Part shown: positions 18,157 through 27,251 of the stretch, piece by piece | Numbering within the stretch: the stretch's first letter is position 1 | Layout: every line of letters begins with the position of its first letter | From: Merdibacter sp965119685 | GTDB lineage: Bacteria > Bacillota_I > Bacilli_A > Erysipelotrichales > Erysipelotrichaceae | Assembly (NCBI GenBank): GCA_965119685.1 | Contig: OZ221971.1 | Location: forward strand, 1,054,001-1,118,000 | Length of the DNA stretch: 64,000 nt | Reading direction: 5' to 3' | Translations under genes and position numbers: made by a program | The notes under the pieces: model-generated | What the model saw: the letters and a program-made list of their open reading frames with translations, nothing else | Databases searched by the model: none | What the model was told of the DNA's origin: nothing

Positions 18157-19071
18157 ATGAAGATAGGTTTGGTGGGATTAGGCAAAATGGGTTTTAATCT
18201 TGCGCTGAATCTAAGGGATCACGGCGTTGAGGTGATCGGCTGTGATCCGGATGAAAAAGCGAGAGAGCATGTGGAAAAGGAGGGGATAAAAACCGTAGCG
18301 GACATCGAAGCACTGACGCGCTCGTTATCATCCAAACGCGTGATCTGGATGATGGTTCCTTCCGGTGCCATCAGTGAATCTTGTATTCAAAAGGCGGCCG
18401 AACTGTTATCGCCGGGCGATATCGTACTGGATGCCGGTAATTCCAACTATAAAGATTCTATGCGCCGGGCAAAAGAGCTGGCACAAAAGCAGATTGCTTT
18501 TCTGGATGTGGGAACTTCGGGCGGAACTTCCGGGGCAAGGCAAGGCGCCTGTTTGATGATCGGCGGAGAGAAGGCGGCGTATGACTATTTAGAAGAAGTC
18601 TTTCTCGCCATTGCCCAGCCCGATGGCTGTCTGTATACCGGAAAGGCGGGCAGCGGTCACTTCATGAAAATGGTTCATAACGGCATTGAATACGGTATGA
18701 TGCAGGCGATCGGCGAAGGCTTTCAGATTATGGAGAAAAGTGAATTCGGCTATGATCTGGCGCAGGTTGCCAAGAATTGGAATCATGGTTCGGTCATTCG
18801 CGGCTGGCTGATGGAATTGGCGTGGGAGCAGTTTTCCAAGCACCCGGGGCTGAAGGATTTCAAGGGCATCGTTGCGGCCAGCGGAGAGGCAAAGTGGACG
18901 GTGGAAACGGCGCTGGAAATGGAAGTGCCGGTGCCGGTGATCGCATTGTCGCTGATGATCCGAAACGCTTCGCAGGAGGAGGACAGTTTTGCCTGCAAGG
19001 TCGTGTCAGCGCTGCGCAACGGGTTCGGCGGTCATGCTTTCGTTAAAAATGATGAGGAAGGGAATTTATGA
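18157..19071 (+). CDS. 6-phosphogluconate dehydrogenase, short decarboxylating type
   Basis: A 304-residue dehydrogenase that would oxidise 6-phosphogluconate to ribulose 5-phosphate with CO2 release. The Rossmann motif GLVGLGKMG opens the protein. The substrate motifs LDAGNSNYKDS (about residue 95) and VGTSGGTSGARQG (about 115) and the catalytic lysine motif GHFMKMVHNGIEYG (about 165) are all present. The length fits the NAD-preferring GndA/YqeC branch and not the 470-residue form. I start at ATG 18157, 9 bases after GGGAGG. The gene overlaps the PTS IIA gene by 4 bases, suggesting gluconate as the PTS substrate. Confidence 0.85.
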   Translation: MKIGLVGLGKMGFNLALNLRDHGVEVIGCDPDEKAREHVEKEGIKTVADIEALTRSLSSKRVIWMMVPSGAISESCIQKAAELLSPGDIVLDAGNSNYKDSMRRAKELAQKQIAFLDVGTSGGTSGARQGACLMIGGEKAAYDYLEEVFLAIAQPDGCLYTGKAGSGHFMKMVHNGIEYGMMQAIGEGFQIMEKSEFGYDLAQVAKNWNHGSVIRGWLMELAWEQFSKHPGLKDFKGIVAASGEAKWTVETALEMEVPVPVIALSLMIRNASQEEDSFACKVVSALRNGFGGHAFVKNDEEGNL

Positions 19072-19463
19072 AAAAAGTCAAAATATTTGTTTGCACGCAT
19101 GGAAAATTCGGAGAGGAATTGATGCGGTCAGCAGAAATGATCGCAGGCCCCTTCCATGACGCAGTGTCTTTTTCTCTTCTTCCGGGCATGTCGCCTGAAA
19201 ATTATCTTGATATGATAGAGGAAAAAGCCAAAACGGTAAACGGTAGCATCCTATGTTTAACTGATTTATTTGGCGGAACACCATGTACAACCTGTGCGCT
19301 GTTAGCCAAGAAATATGACATGCAGATATTGACAGGCTTGAATTTAGCGATGTATCTGGAAATCACTTCCCAATTGGAAACTATCGGTTTGGAAGAGTTA
19401 TGCGACCTGGGATTACGCACATTAAAAGATAGCGGGAAAAATGTTTTAAGCTTATTGCGCTGA
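19068..19463 (+). CDS. PTS mannose/fructose/sorbose-class IIA component
   Basis: A 131-residue IIA protein of the mannose class. The phosphorylated histidine is His11 in VCTHGKFGEE, and the DLFGGTPCTTC segment near residue 68 is the family fingerprint. It passes phosphate from HPr to the separate IIB protein. The start ATG overlaps the dehydrogenase stop (ATGA), so the two are coupled. Confidence 0.9.
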   Translation: MKKVKIFVCTHGKFGEELMRSAEMIAGPFHDAVSFSLLPGMSPENYLDMIEEKAKTVNGSILCLTDLFGGTPCTTCALLAKKYDMQILTGLNLAMYLEITSQLETIGLEELCDLGLRTLKDSGKNVLSLLR

Positions 19464-19485
19464 ATATCATTAAGGAGGAATGATC

Positions 19486-19977
19486 ATGGCAAGCATCAGT
19501 TTGATTCGTATTGATTTTCGTCTGATTCACGGGCAGGTTGTCACACAATGGGTGAAACAGGCCGGCGCGGATCGGATAATTATCGTCAATGATATACTTT
19601 CAAAAGATGACTTTATGGGAAGCGTATATAAAATGGCCGCTCCTTCAGGGATAAAAGTTGATATCTATGGAATCAACGACGCCATACAAGAGTGGAACAC
19701 GGATCAATTTGGAAAGGGAACTGTTTTGATGCTGTTCAAAAATGTGGAAGACGCAAGCACTATGCAGGAAAAGGGATTCCCTATTTCCAGCTTACAAATA
19801 GGAGGTCTGGGCGGCGGCGCTGGAAGGATGAATACTTCCACGGGAGTAACTTTTGATGCCAAAGACGTACAGTTATTAAAAGAAATGCGGGCAAAAGGAA
19901 GTGAGATTTATATACATGTAGTGCCTTCACAATCGAAATACGATATTGATAGTGTCATTGACAAACTTAATTTATAA
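19486..19977 (+). CDS. PTS mannose/fructose/sorbose-class IIB component
   Basis: A 163-residue IIB protein. The phosphohistidine is His15 in RIDFRLIHGQVVTQW, and IGGLGGGAGRMNTS near residue 108 is also typical. I chose the second of two close ATG codons because the first lies only one base after GGAGG. It sits 22 bases after IIA. Confidence 0.9.
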   Translation: MASISLIRIDFRLIHGQVVTQWVKQAGADRIIIVNDILSKDDFMGSVYKMAAPSGIKVDIYGINDAIQEWNTDQFGKGTVLMLFKNVEDASTMQEKGFPISSLQIGGLGGGAGRMNTSTGVTFDAKDVQLLKEMRAKGSEIYIHVVPSQSKYDIDSVIDKLNL

Positions 19978-19994
19978 GATAAAGGAGGGAAAGA

Positions 19995-20747
19995 GTGGAT
20001 ACATTATTATTAGCATTCATTTGCGGAATTTGGTATTTTCTGTCTTGTATCGATTATGGTTACACTTTCAGCGAAACGATCGGAGCACCGGCCCTGATCG
20101 GCGCCGGACTGGGACTGTTCACCGGTCATTTGCAAGAAGGGCTTCTATTGGGCGGTACGATTGAACTGATGTACTTAGGGATTATTTACCCGGGCGGAAC
20201 GGTACCGACCGATGGCGCAGCCGCAGCTTTGATTGCGATACCGATTGCTTTAAAAACAGGAATGGAACCAAGCGCAGCGCTGGTCATCGCGGTTCCATTT
20301 GGATTATTGGGCGGATGGGTCTATAACTTAAAATACACGGTAAACTCATTTTTCGTACATAGAGCAGATACCTATGCTGCAAATGGGAATGTCAAAGGCA
20401 TGGTGCGCTGTGCGAGAGAATGGCCGTTATTGTTTGTTTTCTGTATTACGTTCCCGCCGATTTTCCTGGCAAATATCGTCGGACCGGATGTAGTTGCCGG
20501 CGTACTGGATTTAATGCCGGAATGGGCTATGCATGGAATCGAAGTGGCAGGCGGCATTTTGCCGGCTATTGGATTTGCCATTGCGGTATACACAATTGGT
20601 AAAAAGGAACTGGTGCCATTCTTCGTTATCGGATATTTTATGGTGGTTTATTTTGAGATGAATGTTATGGGCGTTGCCGTTTTTGCCACTTCTATTGCTT
20701 TGCTTATTTATTGGATGACGAATAAGAAAACGCAGGAGGCAGAGTAA
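19995..20747 (+). CDS. PTS mannose/fructose/sorbose-class IIC permease
   Basis: A 250-residue membrane protein of the mannose-class IIC family, with about seven hydrophobic segments and the motif GGTIELMYLGIIYPGG near residue 55. It starts at GTG, 7 bases after AAGGAGG. Together with IID it forms the sugar channel. It precedes the IID gene by one base. Confidence 0.88.
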   Translation: MDTLLLAFICGIWYFLSCIDYGYTFSETIGAPALIGAGLGLFTGHLQEGLLLGGTIELMYLGIIYPGGTVPTDGAAAALIAIPIALKTGMEPSAALVIAVPFGLLGGWVYNLKYTVNSFFVHRADTYAANGNVKGMVRCAREWPLLFVFCITFPPIFLANIVGPDVVAGVLDLMPEWAMHGIEVAGGILPAIGFAIAVYTIGKKELVPFFVIGYFMVVYFEMNVMGVAVFATSIALLIYWMTNKKTQEAE

Positions 20748-20748
20748 A

Positions 20749-21570
20749 ATGAATGAAAATGGAAGCAAGCTGACGAAAAAGGATTTACGCAGCGCTTATA
20801 TCAGATGGCGGTTATTAGCGGAAGTATCGCACTCTTATGAACGTTATCAGTCTTTGTCCATGGCGGTAACATTATCAAAACCTTTGCGTAAATTATATTC
20901 GGATGATGAGGAATTTAAACAAGCATTGATGCGTCATATGCAGTTTTTTAACACGGAGGCAACAATCGGAGCCGTAATTTTGGGCATTGTATTGTCATTA
21001 GAAGAAGATCGCGCAAATGGCGCCGATATTCCTGAGGAAGTGATTTCTTCGTTAAAGACGGGGTTGATGGGACCGATGGCGGGAATTGGCGATACGCTTT
21101 ATTGGGGTACGATCAAGGCGATCTGTTTCTCTCTTGCGGCTACTATGGCACTGTCGGGAAATTACATCGGCATGGTGATCGCTTTGCTGCTGTTTCCGAT
21201 CTGCGGCTTTAGCCTCGGGTATGCTATGTGGAGCATGGGCTATAAAATCGGACGTATGTCAATCAGTAAAATCATGCAGAGCGGCGTAGTCAATAAAATC
21301 ATTCAGGCATGCAGTATTTTGGGACTGATGATGATGGGCGCTTTATCAGCCAGCTACGTTACATTAACGACGACGGCTCAGTTGGAATTAGAAAACAGCG
21401 ATCCGATTTTAGTACAGCAAATTTTAGATGATATTATTCCGGGATTATTGCCATTAGCCGTGATTGCCGTGATTTATTTTGCTATGAAAAAGAAAGGAAT
21501 GAAATTTAATCTTTATTTAATTACGATCATTGTTCTTTCTTTAGTTGGCTCTTTCTTCGGAATTGTGTAA
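20749..21570 (+). CDS. PTS mannose/fructose/sorbose-class IID component
   Basis: A 273-residue IID protein. The family motifs are a phenylalanine- and threonine-containing stretch HMQFFNTEATIGAVILG (about residue 65) and LKTGLMGPMAGIGDTLYWG (about 101). Its C-terminal third has several membrane spans. IID occurs only in mannose-class systems and completes the IIA-IIB-IIC-IID set here. Confidence 0.9.
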   Translation: MNENGSKLTKKDLRSAYIRWRLLAEVSHSYERYQSLSMAVTLSKPLRKLYSDDEEFKQALMRHMQFFNTEATIGAVILGIVLSLEEDRANGADIPEEVISSLKTGLMGPMAGIGDTLYWGTIKAICFSLAATMALSGNYIGMVIALLLFPICGFSLGYAMWSMGYKIGRMSISKIMQSGVVNKIIQACSILGLMMMGALSASYVTLTTTAQLELENSDPILVQQILDDIIPGLLPLAVIAVIYFAMKKKGMKFNLYLITIIVLSLVGSFFGIV

Positions 21571-22773
21571 GTGAGCATGAAAGAGATCGATAAAATCTGT
21601 GAAACGGCAATAGATGAAAATTTCGGCTGCCTATGGGAAATTTCTTCTTATATTCATAGTCATCCAGAAACAGCATTTCATGAAAATAACGCTTGTGAAA
21701 AGCTGACGGACTTTCTTTGGAAGCAAGGATTTGCCGTAGAGAAACATATGGCGGGATTGCCAACGGCATTTAAAGCGGTATTCAACATCGGGAAAGGGCC
21801 GCGGATTGCGGTGCTTGCCGAATATGATGCGCTGCCTGAGTTAGGACATGCCTGCGGGCATAATCTCATCTGTACTTCTGCGTTAGGAGCTGCGATAGCG
21901 GTTCAAAAAGCCATGCAAGCGCAAGGCATACAAGGAAGCATAGAAGTGTATGGCACACCGGCAGAAGAGGACGGCGGCGGGAAAATCATCATGCTGAACA
22001 ATGGCGTTTTCGATGGCTTGGACGCGGTCTTTCTGATGCATCCCACTTCGGCGATGACCCGCATCGGCGGAGAGTGCATATCATTTACCGGAAAGTATAT
22101 CACGTTTCAGGGAAAGAGCGCGCATGCGGAATCGCATCCCGAGGAGGGAATCAACGCCATGGATGCCGCTTCTCTCTTCCATCAGGCCTTGGGGGTCAGC
22201 CGCCAGCAGCTGCCGGATGATTTGCATGTGTGCGATGTGATCCGCTCGATCAGCAGCGATATCGGGCAGATTCCATCAAAAGCAAAGCTGGAGGTCGAGC
22301 TTTCTTCGCCAAACAGCAAGCATATTCAACGCGGGGAAGCGGTTGTCGATCGAATCGCAAAGGGAATCGCGATCGCTACCGGATGTACGCTGGAGACAGA
22401 GGATATTTCCGGTTATTTAGGTCGGATTCCCAATCAGGTGCTCGGTGATGTCTGTCGTAAGGAGCTGGAGGATTTGGGTGAAGCAGTGATGGAAGGGATG
22501 CCGGCGGATCAAGGAGGCGAGGATCTGGGAAATGTATCGCGCCGGATTCCCAGCTGCAACCTGTTTGCCAGCATTCATCCGGAAAAGAAGATCTCCGGGC
22601 ATACGGCGCTGTTTCGCGAGTGCGCGGTATCGGATGCGGCGCGGCATTGTCTGTGGGTGAGCAGCCAAGCGATGGCCAGATCGATTCTGCGGCTGATGCT
22701 GGAGCCGGAGCTGTTAAGGCAGGCAAAGGCGGAGCTAAAGGAGAGGATGGAAGCGCTGGAGAAGGAGTGCTGA
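21571..22773 (+). CDS. M20D-family amidohydrolase
   Basis: A 400-residue metal-dependent amidohydrolase related to AbgB and N-acyl-amino-acid hydrolases. Metal-ligand motifs are SHPETAFHE (about 30), ACGHNL (about 95), GTPAEEDGGG (about 130) and MHPTS (about 157). A lid/dimer domain occupies the middle. The frame starts with GTG directly after the IID stop; an ATG follows two codons later, and no ribosome site is obvious, so translation is probably coupled. It is odd in a gluconate-like operon and suggests that the imported compound may carry an amide-linked group. Confidence 0.82.
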   Translation: MSMKEIDKICETAIDENFGCLWEISSYIHSHPETAFHENNACEKLTDFLWKQGFAVEKHMAGLPTAFKAVFNIGKGPRIAVLAEYDALPELGHACGHNLICTSALGAAIAVQKAMQAQGIQGSIEVYGTPAEEDGGGKIIMLNNGVFDGLDAVFLMHPTSAMTRIGGECISFTGKYITFQGKSAHAESHPEEGINAMDAASLFHQALGVSRQQLPDDLHVCDVIRSISSDIGQIPSKAKLEVELSSPNSKHIQRGEAVVDRIAKGIAIATGCTLETEDISGYLGRIPNQVLGDVCRKELEDLGEAVMEGMPADQGGEDLGNVSRRIPSCNLFASIHPEKKISGHTALFRECAVSDAARHCLWVSSQAMARSILRLMLEPELLRQAKAELKERMEALEKEC

Positions 22774-22790
22774 AATAGGATTTGTGTTAT

Positions 22791-22827
22791 GGGGAGGCGG
22801 ACATATCGGTGCGCGTTCCCCTTTTTT
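22791..22827 (+). terminator. Terminator of the 6PGDH/PTS operon
   Basis: GGGGAGGCG pairs imperfectly with CGCGTTCCCC, followed by six T. The 350 bases beyond it, up to guaA, hold no gene, riboswitch or clear repeat that I can see. Confidence 0.5.
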
Positions 22828-23173
22828 CGTTTTGAAGAAGATCGTTTCAAAGGAGCGAAGAGGTTGGCGGGAAGGCTGGATTTTTTTGAGAGAGCGCAGG
22901 GGATAAGGAACTTTTATGTCCGTAAGCATTCACTGTATCGAGCGCATTGTTTGAGAAAGCGCAAAGGGGAGATAGGATGATCTGTGAGGGTGAGGAGGCA
23001 GATAGCGAGCAGGGAGGGGAAGGTCGGATTTGGGAGCTTTTTAATTTGTGGGTAATTGAAAGAAGTAAAGGGGAGGGATGTGGTTGGATTGGTTGGGATT
23101 TGTCGTGTTTTTGGTTTTCTTGCGATGGCGTTTATGTTATGATAATGAGGAAAAGATTGAAGGAGTGTCGGCA

Positions 23174-24715
23174 ATGTCAGATAAGATTATCGTTTTAGAT
23201 TTCGGCAGTCAGTACAACCAGCTGATCGCCCGCAGAATTCGTGAATTTCATGTGTATTCGGAGCTGCATCCGCATACGATGACGCTGGCGGAGATTCAGG
23301 CGCTGGGAGATGTCAAGGGCATCATTTTCAGCGGCGGACCAAACAGCGTTTACGACGAGGGGGCGTTTCGCTGTGATCCGGCGATTTTCACTTCGGGGAT
23401 TCCGATTTTGGGTATCTGCTATGGGATGCAGATGACGCATTTCATGAACGGCGGCAATGTCAAATCCTGTGAGGCGAAGGAGTATGGACGCACGCAGATC
23501 AAGGTGGATACGGAATGTCCGCTGTTTCAGGGGCTGCCGGAGGAGCAGATCGTGTGGATGTCGCATGGCGATCAGGTGTCAGCGCTGGCGGAGGGCTTTC
23601 ATACGGTGGCGAGCAGCGATACGTGCGCGTATGCGGCCAGTGCGGATGATGAGCGGAAAATCTATACGCTTCAGTTTCATCCGGAAGTGCGTCACTCGGT
23701 ATATGGCAACGATATTTTGAAAAACTTTGTATTCAAGGTTTGCCAGGCACAGGATAATTGGTCGATGCATGATTTCATCGAGGTGCAGGTGGAGAAGATC
23801 CGTGCGCAGGTGAAGGAGGATAAGGTGCTGCTGGCGCTGTCGGGCGGCGTGGACTCCAGCGTGGTGGCGGCGCTCTTGCATAAGGCGATCGGGAATCAGT
23901 TGTATTGCATGTTTATCGATCATGGTTTGCTGCGCAAGGGTGAGGCGGAGAGTGTCGTTGAGATGTTTGGCAAGAACATGAAGATCAATCTTACGAAGGT
24001 CGATGCCAAGGAGCGTTTCCTCAGCAAGCTGGCGGGGGTCAGCGATCCGGAGAAGAAGCGGAAGATCATCGGAAATGAGTTTGTGTACACGTTTGATGAA
24101 GAGGTGAAGAAGCTGGTTGTCGGTGAGGATATTCGCTGGCTGGCGCAGGGGACGCTTTATACGGATGTGATCGAGAGCGGAACAAAGACAGCGCAGACGA
24201 TCAAGTCGCATCATAATGTCGGCGGGTTGCCGGAGGATATGCAGTTTCAGCTGATCGAGCCGCTGAATACGCTGTTTAAGGATGAGGTGCGCGCGCTGGG
24301 TATCGAATTGGGATTGCCGCAGGAGATGGTGTGGCGTCAGCCGTTCCCGGGGCCGGGTCTGGGCATTCGGATTTTGGGCGATATTACGGAGAAGAAGCTG
24401 GAGATCGTGCGTGAATCGGATGCGATTTTGCGTGAGGAGATCGCGAAGGCGGGTCTGGAGAAGGAGATTTGGCAGTATTTTACGTGTTTGACGAATATGC
24501 GCTCGGTGGGTGTCATGGGGGATCAGCGGACGTATGATTATGCGGTGGCGATCCGTGCGGTGACGTCGATTGACGGAATGACGGCGGATTGGGCAAAGAT
24601 TCCTTTTGAGGTGCTGGATGTGATTTCAAACCGAATCGTCAACGAGGTGGCGCATGTGAACCGCGTGGTGTATGATATTACGTCGAAGCCGCCGGGGACG
24701 ATTGAGTTCGAATAG
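23174..24715 (+). CDS. guaA: GMP synthase (glutamine-hydrolysing)
   Basis: A 513-residue enzyme converting XMP, ATP and glutamine to GMP. N-terminal class I amidotransferase domain: nucleophile Cys82 in ILGICYGMQ and the His/Glu of QFHPEV near residue 170. ATP pyrophosphatase domain: P-loop LSGGVDSSV near residue 225. C-terminal dimerization domain ends TSKPPGTIEFE. I start at ATG 23174, 8 bases after AGGAG; the open frame continues upstream without a ribosome site. The usual C-terminal IEWE is IEFE here. The 3' end of guaA is a known integration site for genomic islands, and an island begins just downstream. Confidence 0.96.
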   Translation: MSDKIIVLDFGSQYNQLIARRIREFHVYSELHPHTMTLAEIQALGDVKGIIFSGGPNSVYDEGAFRCDPAIFTSGIPILGICYGMQMTHFMNGGNVKSCEAKEYGRTQIKVDTECPLFQGLPEEQIVWMSHGDQVSALAEGFHTVASSDTCAYAASADDERKIYTLQFHPEVRHSVYGNDILKNFVFKVCQAQDNWSMHDFIEVQVEKIRAQVKEDKVLLALSGGVDSSVVAALLHKAIGNQLYCMFIDHGLLRKGEAESVVEMFGKNMKINLTKVDAKERFLSKLAGVSDPEKKRKIIGNEFVYTFDEEVKKLVVGEDIRWLAQGTLYTDVIESGTKTAQTIKSHHNVGGLPEDMQFQLIEPLNTLFKDEVRALGIELGLPQEMVWRQPFPGPGLGIRILGDITEKKLEIVRESDAILREEIAKAGLEKEIWQYFTCLTNMRSVGVMGDQRTYDYAVAIRAVTSIDGMTADWAKIPFEVLDVISNRIVNEVAHVNRVVYDITSKPPGTIEFE

Positions 24716-24726
24716 TAGATGAAATG

Positions 24727-24754
24727 AAAAAACGCCTTTAAATAGGGCGTTTTT
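24727..24754 (+). terminator. Rho-independent terminator of guaA
   Basis: AAAAACGCC pairs with GGCGTTTTT across an 8- to 9-base loop, ending in a T-run. Its symmetric A-run may also stop transcripts arriving from the AbiH side. Confidence 0.8.
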
Positions 24755-24827
24755 AGCGCTTTAAATAATAAATGGCCTTAAATTGACCTTAAAAAGTTGG
24801 TGAGAGGTCTTTTATTATATCAATAGA

Positions 24828-26003
24828 TTAAATCGTTTCTTCTACTAATATAGGTGATTCTTGTTTTTGGAGAATAATGGTTGCATTTTTTCCATGAACC
24901 CTTTTGATTAATTCGTCTTCAGTTAAAATTTTGATTAAATTACTGATATAGTTGCCTAGTGTTTCTTGGTTATGGTAAAAAATAGTGGTTTTTGTATTAT
25001 CCATATTAATCAGAAGTCTAAGTATATCTTTATCAGTTTCACCTAATGAATGCCCAATAATATAAATATTATGTATTATTTTATTATTTAATCCATATCT
25101 TTTTGGCATAGAATCAATTGCTTCTTTCCATTCAACGTGAATACATCCAGTTTTTTTATAAATTCGTTGAAAGAATTTTTTGAATTGTATAAATTCATTA
25201 TCATAGTCTTTATCAGTTCCATCTAAATATTCGTCTATTCCAAGAATTAAATTACAATCATTTATATTACTATTTTCTTTTACTTCGCCATGAACATAGT
25301 CATATTTTATTTTATTTGAATCGGTATTATCATATAGTTTTGAGAAGGTATGAGTGTAGTTAAAACTTAAAATATGGGTAATATCTAAGGTTTTAATATC
25401 AGGTAACCTATAAGGTGAAACAATATTATCTACATATTCGAATAGATAAATTTCTAAACATCTCGTAAGACTGTTTAAATCATTTAATAGTTGTTTTTTT
25501 CTACATTCAATGTAATCTATTTGGACAGGAATCTCATTTCTACTTTGATAATTTTGCTGAAAAAAAGAGTTAAGAGTAATGAATTGCTTTTGAGACATTA
25601 GTGCATTATATTCCCCTTTATTGATTTGTTCTAAAATAGTATGTCTTGCCTCATCAAGACTTTGAATTATTCTAGAAATCTCAGTTTCGAAATCAACCCA
25701 TCCATCTTTTTCTGGTAATTTTCTATCGAGGTATAGTTTCCAAAAATGATCTATCCATAAATTTTTATCAATTAATGTGTATATTTCTTCAAATATTTTA
25801 GGTTTCTTTTGATAGAGATTTCCAAAAAAGATTAAAAACTTTTTATCTTCTTCAGTAGCAGTTTCATAATGTTTTTTAAGACATTCTTGCTTACAAATAT
25901 CTCTATATTGTCTAAAGCAATTAACAAATTTTAGAAAATCTGTATATTTAGTTGGCAAATCATGTGCTAAATCAAATCCATTGCCAATAATAAGAATATT
26001 CAA
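24828..26003 (-). CDS. AbiH-family abortive phage infection protein
   Basis: A 391-residue protein with the diagnostic AbiH N-terminus NILIIGNGFDLAHDLPT followed by KYTDFL, a putative nucleotide-binding loop. AbiH members abort phage infection by an unknown mechanism. The C-terminal part has IYIIGHSLGETDKDIL, the second conserved block of the family. The gene lies 37 bases downstream of an Xre-type regulator, probably in one operon. Base composition is markedly AT-rich, unlike both guaA and the GC-rich element to its right, which points to separate acquisition. Confidence 0.85.
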   Translation of the reverse strand: MNILIIGNGFDLAHDLPTKYTDFLKFVNCFRQYRDICKQECLKKHYETATEEDKKFLIFFGNLYQKKPKIFEEIYTLIDKNLWIDHFWKLYLDRKLPEKDGWVDFETEISRIIQSLDEARHTILEQINKGEYNALMSQKQFITLNSFFQQNYQSRNEIPVQIDYIECRKKQLLNDLNSLTRCLEIYLFEYVDNIVSPYRLPDIKTLDITHILSFNYTHTFSKLYDNTDSNKIKYDYVHGEVKENSNINDCNLILGIDEYLDGTDKDYDNEFIQFKKFFQRIYKKTGCIHVEWKEAIDSMPKRYGLNNKIIHNIYIIGHSLGETDKDILRLLINMDNTKTTIFYHNQETLGNYISNLIKILTEDELIKRVHGKNATIILQKQESPILVEETI

Positions 26004-26040
26004 ATTTAGTACCTCCTTATTTGCTGTTTTTAAGATGTAA

Positions 26041-26514
26041 TCATTCTTTTCTTGGAAGCGGATTGGAGTAATTGGTTGAGTATTCAGGATACTTTAACAT
26101 CCAATCAATAAATTGCTCTTTTGTAATATCTCCTGATTGAAAAGATTCATATGTATTACACCATTCATTTAAATCTTCAATAAAAGAACTAGATGCAATA
26201 TTTTTATCTAATTCTAAATAGACTTTTCCATCAATCTTAACTGGATGAAGTCCGTATGTATAGTAATATTCAAACATAGTAAAAATCGCACCATAATTTG
26301 TGCTTAAATCAGGTGTGTCTAAAGCATGCTCATTTACATTCAATATAGATGCTAATTTTTCAATAACGTCTTTTCTAGGCATTTTATGATCGGATTCATA
26401 TTGAGATATTCTAACATCGGCTTGTCTTTCTGGAATTCTTAATTGCACACCAACTTGTTTCATTGTTAATTCTCTGTGATTTCTAATTCTCTTTAGTCTT
26501 TGACCAAACGACAT
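26041..26514 (-). CDS. Xre-family transcriptional regulator
   Basis: A 157-residue protein with a Cro/C1 HTH at residues 1-65 (FGQRLKRIRNHRELTMKQVG; a second part QYESDHKMPRKDVIEKLASI). The C-terminal 90 residues are acidic, unassigned, and may sense a signal or bind a partner. It precedes abiH in the same direction and is divergent from the excisionase-like gene. It may repress the defense gene, the mobility genes, or both. Confidence 0.85.
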   Translation of the reverse strand: MSFGQRLKRIRNHRELTMKQVGVQLRIPERQADVRISQYESDHKMPRKDVIEKLASILNVNEHALDTPDLSTNYGAIFTMFEYYYTYGLHPVKIDGKVYLELDKNIASSSFIEDLNEWCNTYESFQSGDITKEQFIDWMLKYPEYSTNYSNPLPRKE

Positions 26515-26619
26515 AATATAATCACCCCTTTCCCCTAAATTATATCATTTCAGTCACAAAAGTAAATAAATACTAAACTAAAATGATTAAAAATTAACTT
26601 AAAAAAATTAGAAAACATA

Positions 26620-26650
26620 TTGATTTAATCCAAAAGATTAGTATTATAAT
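26620..26650 (+). promoter_or_regulatory. Possible promoter of the excisionase-like gene
   Basis: TTGATT (26620-26625), a long 19-base spacer and TATAAT (26645-26650). The ribosome site and GTG start follow about 35 bases later. Confidence 0.4.
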
Positions 26651-26685
26651 AGTGTGCTAACTTTTAAAGATTAGGAGGTGAGCGA

Positions 26686-26883
26686 GTGAGTACAGATTTA
26701 TTTATAAAAGCAACAGAAATTGCTGAGGTTATGGGAAAGTCAAAATCCTGTGGATATAAGATAGTACGTGAATTAAACAAGGAGCTTTCTCAAAAAGGTT
26801 ATATGATCGTTGAAGGTCAAACCAACCGACAATATTTCTACGAGCGATTTTACGGCTTAATACCAAAGAGAGGAGATGAATGA
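26686..26883 (+). CDS. Excisionase-like small HTH protein
   Basis: A 65-residue protein that starts with GTG 5 bases after AGGAGGTGAG. Its HTH (KATEIAEVMGKSKSCGYKIV) followed by a basic helix and a wing resembles small excisionase/HTH proteins that precede tyrosine integrases in Tn916-like and other islands. The next frame, which begins one base after its stop codon, encodes the first residues of such an integrase, supporting the reading. Confidence 0.6.
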   Translation: MSTDLFIKATEIAEVMGKSKSCGYKIVRELNKELSQKGYMIVEGQTNRQYFYERFYGLIPKRGDE

Positions 26884-26884
26884 T

Positions 26885-26947
26885 ATGCCAGTATATCAAA
26901 ATGAAAAGAGTAAAACATGGTATGTTAAATGTTTATTTAACAATTAA
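26885..26947 (+). pseudogene. Truncated tyrosine integrase, N-terminal fragment only
   Basis: Twenty codons, MPVYQNEKSKTWYVKCLFNN, then a stop. The pattern MPVYxxExxxTWYVK is the start of the arm-type (AP2-like) DNA-binding domain of Tn916/phage-type integrases. Nothing resembling the core-binding or catalytic domains follows, so the gene was broken, perhaps by the arrival of the next element or by a deletion. It directly follows the excisionase-like gene. Confidence 0.6.
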
Positions 26948-27212
26948 AAGATTACAATCAATTTTAACAGTGAGAGAGCATAAAAATAATGATAAAAAAT
27001 ATGAATCATTGTAAAACAAATATTTATACAATTGCAGATTGTCTGGTGAAGATTGAAATTACAAGTCACATACAAGCTCAACAAGTAGGTCTGCCTAAAC
27101 AATACAGCATTCCGACGTTCACCAGCATGGCAAAACTGACAACAGGCTCCCTCATATCTATTCCCGACCATCAAGAAATTGCTTCTAAATCACCTGTTAA
27201 TGATTCGGCTGA
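26948..27212. other. AT-rich junction segment without a recognised gene
   Basis: The stretch connects the broken integrase with the GC-rich element. A weak 80-codon plus-strand frame exists (26989-27231) but has no ribosome site, and its product matches nothing I know. The left end of the GC-rich element should lie in or close to this segment. Confidence 0.4.
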
Positions 27213-27251
27213 TAAACAAAAAATGCGATGAATATCACTATTGCATCGCAT
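27213..27251 (-). terminator. Terminator of the serine recombinase gene
   Basis: On the minus strand ATGCGATG and CATCGCAT form a perfect 8-base stem (27251-27223) that contains the recombinase stop codon in its loop side, followed by a T-run (27222-27213). Confidence 0.75.

Noticed and set aside
22828..23173. A purine riboswitch ahead of guaA
   Set aside because: None of the conserved loop sequences of the guanine or other purine riboswitches are present.
26989..27231. An 80-codon plus-strand frame between the integrase stub and the recombinase
   Set aside because: No ribosome site, no recognised product, and it runs into the recombinase terminator.
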